From Imbricaverruca yamaguchii (taxonomy: Eukaryota; Arthropoda; Thecostraca; Neoverrucidae), in contig JAOTOL010001648.1 in assembly GCA_034440575.1 (NCBI GenBank), positions 62,001 through 126,000 of the forward strand: 64,000 nt of DNA, given 5' to 3'. A program made the translations under genes and the position numbers. Below, piece by piece: positions 59,179 to 64,000 of the stretch; the first letter of the stretch is position 1, and every line of letters begins with the position of its first letter. A model generated the notes under the pieces. It was not told where the DNA came from and made no database searches. It saw only the letters and a program-made list of their open reading frames with translations.

Positions 59179-61205
59179 GCCTATCATCTCATTGTTCCTC
59201 CAAGCTCCTTCCATCCGTTGTCGAGGAAGGTAGAGCAAAGGTACTCCGAGCCGTTTGGACAATGCATCCTTACTTGACTTGGAATCACTTGTCGTCGGTT
59301 TGCTCGTTTCTGTATTTGTAGTTTGTCCGACGCAGACGTGCACCACGTGCTAATATTGGGAATATCGCGACTCTTGGATTAATTCCTACCAAGGAACGAC
59401 CTTAGGTGTAATGTTGCACAACAAATATTCTGGGATATATATCTCCTGAAACCCATCTGTGTAGTAGCGGGCCGGATGTTTGAGCGTGGTATCGTTCCGA
59501 GGAAGAATCGAAAGAATAAGCCCGCTTGCATGATTCCCAGAGGCAAATGTAATGAGATTTTGAAGGAAAATGACGAACTGAATTCCTGTTTTTTAATTTA
59601 ATAAAACGAATTCCCTCGCTGTGGTTTTTGATCCTCCTGATATTTCGTTGTTGATATTTTCCGGGCGTATGCAGGCTGATATATTACGCAAGAACGTGTT
59701 TTTGCTATGCTGCTATAGGTAATCAGAGGATATATTTTTGGAGCGTGGAGAGTCACCGCACTGAGTGGGCTGCGTCACCACGCGGGAGTGAGATGAGCCT
59801 CCCGCCACCGGACTGATTATTGCGGCAACAGCTCCGTGTGGGAGCCGGCAGTCCGCTGACTCAGCCGGAGGCTGGACACGCACGTGTGCGGCAATTCGAA
59901 CTCCGTCTGGCCAGGACCAGCGCCCCAACTGAAGCAGTGCCGAGGCAGCGCCAAGCGTATGCACATGCTCAGTCGAAAAACGTGCCGCGAGCGCGTCGTC
60001 GTATTGGGGGGACTCGAATATGATTATTGGAACAGACATTTAACATAGCTAAAATAGAAATGATTGAGTTGGGTTGACGGCAGCGGTGTTCAAACGAAGG
60101 GTGGGATAGCGGAGAGAATCTGACACCCAAGCTGTCGAGTTACGGAGTTGAGCTCACCTAGCTCCACACTTCCCCGGTGAAATTTCATGCAGACCGGCCG
60201 AAATACTGTGTAGACAGTAGCGTCGCCAAGAAATTCTTCTAGGAGGGGAGGGCAAATATCAAAAGGGGCCTCCTGCCCCACCCCAAAGGGGCCCTCCATG
60301 ATGTTAGGGCCTGCTATTGTTAGAACTCCACTAACTTTTTGCAGCCGCACTAACTATTGTGTCAAACATTTGTCTCCAATCAGATTCGATTTATTCATCG
60401 TGACTTTTGCATTCTTGTACATAATGCACAGATCATAGTTGATAAATAGATGCTCACGAGACCGTTTGGCAACGTACCGAAAGGACGGACATCGTGACGG
60501 TGTACCTCCGTGGTGCTTATCGCTAGATTTCACAGTTTACACCTTGTGAAATATGACCACATTGAGGACAGCGTACAAGGACGTACACAAACTATGGTAC
60601 ATCAATACAAAATGTATGTATTGTAAATAATATACCTTGCCACAAAAGCTTTGGCAATCTTTCCCTGAACTATCCAGCCACCTCAAACTGGTACCTGCCC
60701 TAGTTTGCTCTACATGCTGAGTAAAAACGTGTAAACCCAGATTAGCGAGACTTGGTGGAAAACTTAATTGACCTATCAGAACTGGAGCCACCCGACAATG
60801 ATCTAGTACAACAGTTGTCAGAACGATGCGCTCAGTACGCTGGATGATTTTAAGTCAGAATGTACTATGTCCGTCATAGTGTATGCTTGATTGTTCATCT
60901 CGCATGGTACATTAGTCACCACTCGTGTATGGTAACTTCAGGAAAACGTTTTCGCTTTCTCTCGGATGTCGACTTCAGAGCGATTTACACACCTCATTGA
61001 CATACAACACTAGAAGCTCGGAATGTTCGGCCTTTATTGTGAAGGTTCGCGTATTACTGTCGGCACCAATCCTCTTAAGCTGTCCATCTAGCATTGTTAT
61101 GGGCGCTGTATGACCAACGCAGTCGATGCGCCCCTAAACCCAATTAACCAACCAATTGATTACTAACCAATACCAACGAACCAATAGGCACAAATGTACC
61201 TTTGT
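59179..61205. other. intergenic DNA right of the cuticle cluster
   Basis: Nothing recognised apart from a tail-element copy at 61099-61155. A GC-rich island at about 59740-60010 could be regulatory, but no gene could be tied to it. Confidence 0.4.
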
Positions 61206-61209
61206 TTTC

Positions 61210-62460
61210 CCAAATAATTTCAGCCTTTAACATGAGACCCAGTGGATTGTTCTCCCCTCAATCCATTTGCGCTCGCCCGTTGTCTCTGTGTAATCTGCCC
61301 CATGGATAATTTTCAGAAATCAACGCCACTGATGGATTCTTCCTGCCCATATTTCGGATTCCTTTTCCATGTTGGTAGCCTTGTTGCCAACATTGGTGTA
61401 GCTCCTCTTGCGTCCTGGAGCTTCCTTTCCAAAAATAGGTTCTTCCTCACGTTTTAGAGGCCTCCTGTGTTTGCAACCCCTTTTCCACACTTAGGGGGTG
61501 TGATCTTGCATCCTGGTTGACTGCTCTTCTCCCCTAGTGGTCTACTCTTCCAACTTAGGGACATTCTGTCACGGCTCTGGAGCTCGATCCTCATCAAACC
61601 TGGTGGCTCCTTAAAATAATACCGTCTCGGCGGTATTCTTTTCGTCTTAGGGGCCTTCTCCAGTATCCTTGGTCCTCCTCGCCATCTCTGTGCCCCGCCC
61701 ACTAGGAGTCTGATCTTTACTTTATCGAGGCCTCATTTCATGTTTTGAGTCCTCTCCCTTTATCCTGAAAGCTTTCTGACTCATCTTAGGGGACTTCCCG
61801 TGCATCCTAGATATTTTTTTTTTCCTATGTATCTCCTCCCAAAGCAGGTGTCTACTCTCACATCTTGTCGGCCTCTTCCATCCTGACTGACTACTTGCCC
61901 ATCTTAGGGAATCCTCTTGCGTACGTGGCCTCCTGTTATTTCTTTTGGATTCCTCTTGCAAATTATGGGCCTCCTCTCGCGTCCTAGGAGGCCTCAACTC
62001 ATTTCCTGGAGTCTCCGTTCCGGTTTTTGATTTTTCGTGTGCACACCCTCCTCCATGTTCCACTGTCCTCCTCTCCCGTCTTAGAAGGCCTCTTCTCACA
62101 TCCTGTGGCCCCTTTGCCATTGCCTGTGGCATCCTCTTATATTCCAGGGGCTTTCTGTGCCATATTAGGGCCTCTTGTCACGCCGCGTGGGCCTCCCCAT
62201 TTATCCTGGCGACGCCTTACCCGTCTTCAGGGAGGGGTTCTTCAATTTTGGAAACCTCACCTACTTGCATACCTTCTACCACTCCCACCTGAAGGATCTC
62301 CTCTCATTTCCTGGTGCCTCTTTCCGGTCTTCGGGGTCTCATTCGGTCCTGGGGACATCCTAGCCCTTGAGGGACTTCTCTAGTTTGGCGGGGCACGTTT
62401 TTCTCTTCTAGGGGTCTTCTGTTCCAAATTAGAGGTCACCTCTCACATATTGGGGAGGTG
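61210..62460. repeat. old, diverged CT-rich tandem repeat
   Basis: Irregular units of about 35-50 bp that keep CTTAGGGG, GGCCTC and CTCCTCTCGCGTCCTAGG-like blocks. Too diverged for a fixed period. Confidence 0.6.
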
Positions 62461-62845
62461 GCCTCTAACTTGGGATTTGTGAAATGGCCTCTAATTTGGA
62501 GGAGGAAACAACCCTATTTTTACCGGCCTGACAACTTGTGATCACTACCATGAAAGAAGTGCCCGGGATCGATATTTTGCTATTGTTGTTCATGCTTTGG
62601 TTCAGTTTCGGCGAATGGGCGCTGTATGACCAACGCAGTCGATGCGCCTGTAAGCCCGAATAACAAACCATCAGTTTCGGCGATGTATATATCGCACTTT
62701 TATTTTTGTAAATGGCCATGTTGTTTGCTATCTTGTGTGGCAGTCGATAAAGATAGTCGGAAAAGAACAGCACCGGGAAAGAGGGAAGCCAGAGAAGTCT
62801 CGCCTGAGTCCGCTATGTGCCAGAGCCAGAGAAGCTCGGAATCTG

Positions 62846-63418
62846 ACCTGCAGTGGGGTGGTGGCACCTCAATATCTGACCTGCAGTGAGAAGGTGGAAC
62901 CTCGATGTCTGACCTGCAGTGGGGTGGTTGCATCTTGGTATCTGACCTGCAGTGGGGTGATGGTATCTCGGTATCTGACCTGTAGTGGGGTGGTGGCACC
63001 TCGTATGATCTGACCTGCAGTGAGGTGGTGGCACCTCTGTATCTGACCTGCAGTGAGGTGGTGGCACCTCGGTATCTGACCTGCAGTGAGGTAGTGGCAC
63101 CTCTGTATCTGACCTGCAGTGAGGTGGTGGCACCTCTGTATCTGACCTGCAGTGAGGTGGTGGAACCTCGGTATCTGACCTGCAGTGAGGTGGTGGAACC
63201 TCGGTATCTGACCTGCAGTGAGGTGGTGGCACCTCGGTATCTGACCTGCAGTGGGGTGGTGGCACCTCTGTATCTGACCTGCAGTGGGGTGGTGGCACCT
63301 CGATATCTGACCTGCAGTGGGGTGGTGGCACCTCGATGTCTGACCTGCAGTGGGGTGGTGGCACCTCTGTATCTGACCTGCAGTGGGGTGGTGGAACCTC
63401 GGTATCTGACCTGCAGTG
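62846..63418. repeat. 33-bp minisatellite
   Basis: About 17 units with core TATCTGACCTGCAGTGAGGT followed by GGTGGCACCTCGG. The period is a multiple of three and yields long artefactual ORFs on both strands. Confidence 0.94.
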
Positions 63419-64000
63419 CTGTCAGTCGCGTGGCTGAGCCTTCCCGCCGTCATGCTCTGATGGAGTGGCAGCACTCGCGGTCTCCAATTGTTGTGGCTGT
63501 GCTACGGCGACCGGCGGTTTCCGGTTTGCGTCTGTAGTAGAATGCGCCCCCCCTGCTGTTGACGTGTCTGTGTGGAGTGCCTGTGCCCGTGCTCGGGCCG
63601 TGCTGGGCCGCGGTGGTGCCACCCGTGGTGCGTGGTGCGCGCGTGCTCCAGACGTGGTTGGGTGTGGCGCCAGGACCGGCTGCGGCCACAGCCGGCGGGG
63701 GCCGGCGGACCGGTCCGGCTGGCAGACGGACGGCCGCCGGTGCCGTGCCGTCCCACCCTGCCCGCCGGCGCGGCCTTGACAGTGGCGCGCGGACGCTTCC
63801 TCCGCCGGCGCCCACGCCCCTGATGCGCCGACTCCGGCCGCCCGTGATGGACGGGAGGGGGCCGGCCGCGGCACTGCCACACTGATATCGGCCGCGTCGC
63901 TGCCGGGCCTCTCCGCCATCCACACTGCCACACTGATGTCGGTCGCGGCACTGCCGGCCCTCCACACTGCCACACTGATGTCGGCCGCGTCGCTGCCGGG
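63419..64000. other. GC-rich sequence at the right edge, unassigned
   Basis: Open in several frames on both strands because of its GC content. The last 130 bp repeat CACTGCCACACTGATGTCGG. No protein family recognised. Confidence 0.4.

Noticed and set aside
62846..63418. CRISPR-like direct repeats here and in other arrays
   Set aside because: Units are directly adjacent with no unique spacers, and the window is eukaryotic.
63422..64000. Long open frames on both strands at the right edge
   Set aside because: Very GC-rich sequence is open by chance; no splice-consistent or family-like peptide could be identified.

Overview
This is a eukaryotic nuclear window, almost certainly from an arthropod and probably a crustacean. 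The evidence is spliced genes with GT-AG introns, LINE and tRNA-derived SINE retroposons, abundant minisatellites, interstitial (TTAGG)n-type repeats, and a cluster of RR-type chitin-binding cuticle proteins whose C-terminal tail (EVKAATAEHLAAVEAAKSR) resembles crustacean cuticle proteins. A barnacle-like genome would fit, but that is only an inference.

Layout. (1) 1-6433, minus strand: the 5' three coding exons of RPF1, a Brix-domain 60S ribosome-assembly factor. The remaining exons lie off the left edge. Its 4-kb intron 2 is mostly one huge minisatellite. (2) 6434-14553: AT-rich intergenic DNA with a decayed LINE (7978-9223) and SINE fragments. (3) 14554-36669, plus strand: 18 phase-consistent exons of WDR7 (Rabconnectin-3 beta), coding about 831 residues from the start codon to the linker after the N-terminal WD40 repeats. 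The C-terminal part was not found. WDR7 introns hold minisatellites, three related SINE copies and a 0.96-kb fold-back palindrome. (4) 38330-42365, plus strand: a 3'-truncated Jockey/I-group LINE with an intact-looking ORF1 (three zinc knuckles) and a broken ORF2. (5) 44549-59178: a tandem triplication of a module made of a 29-bp minisatellite, spacer and a cuticle-protein gene on the minus strand with its own TATA box. (6) 59179-64000: no recognised gene; old CT-rich repeats and a 33-bp minisatellite.

The most interesting observation is that many intronic minisatellites are built from exon-intron junctions. In RPF1 exon 2 and WDR7 exons 1, 5, 10, 11 (both ends) and 15, the tandem unit contains the end of the coding exon fused to the adjacent splice-site sequence, so the real splice site is followed or preceded by a ladder of copies of itself. 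In RPF1, a 43-bp junction unit apparently lost 14 bp to become a 29-bp unit, which then expanded to about 90 copies. All alignments were made by eye; no database search or computation was run.
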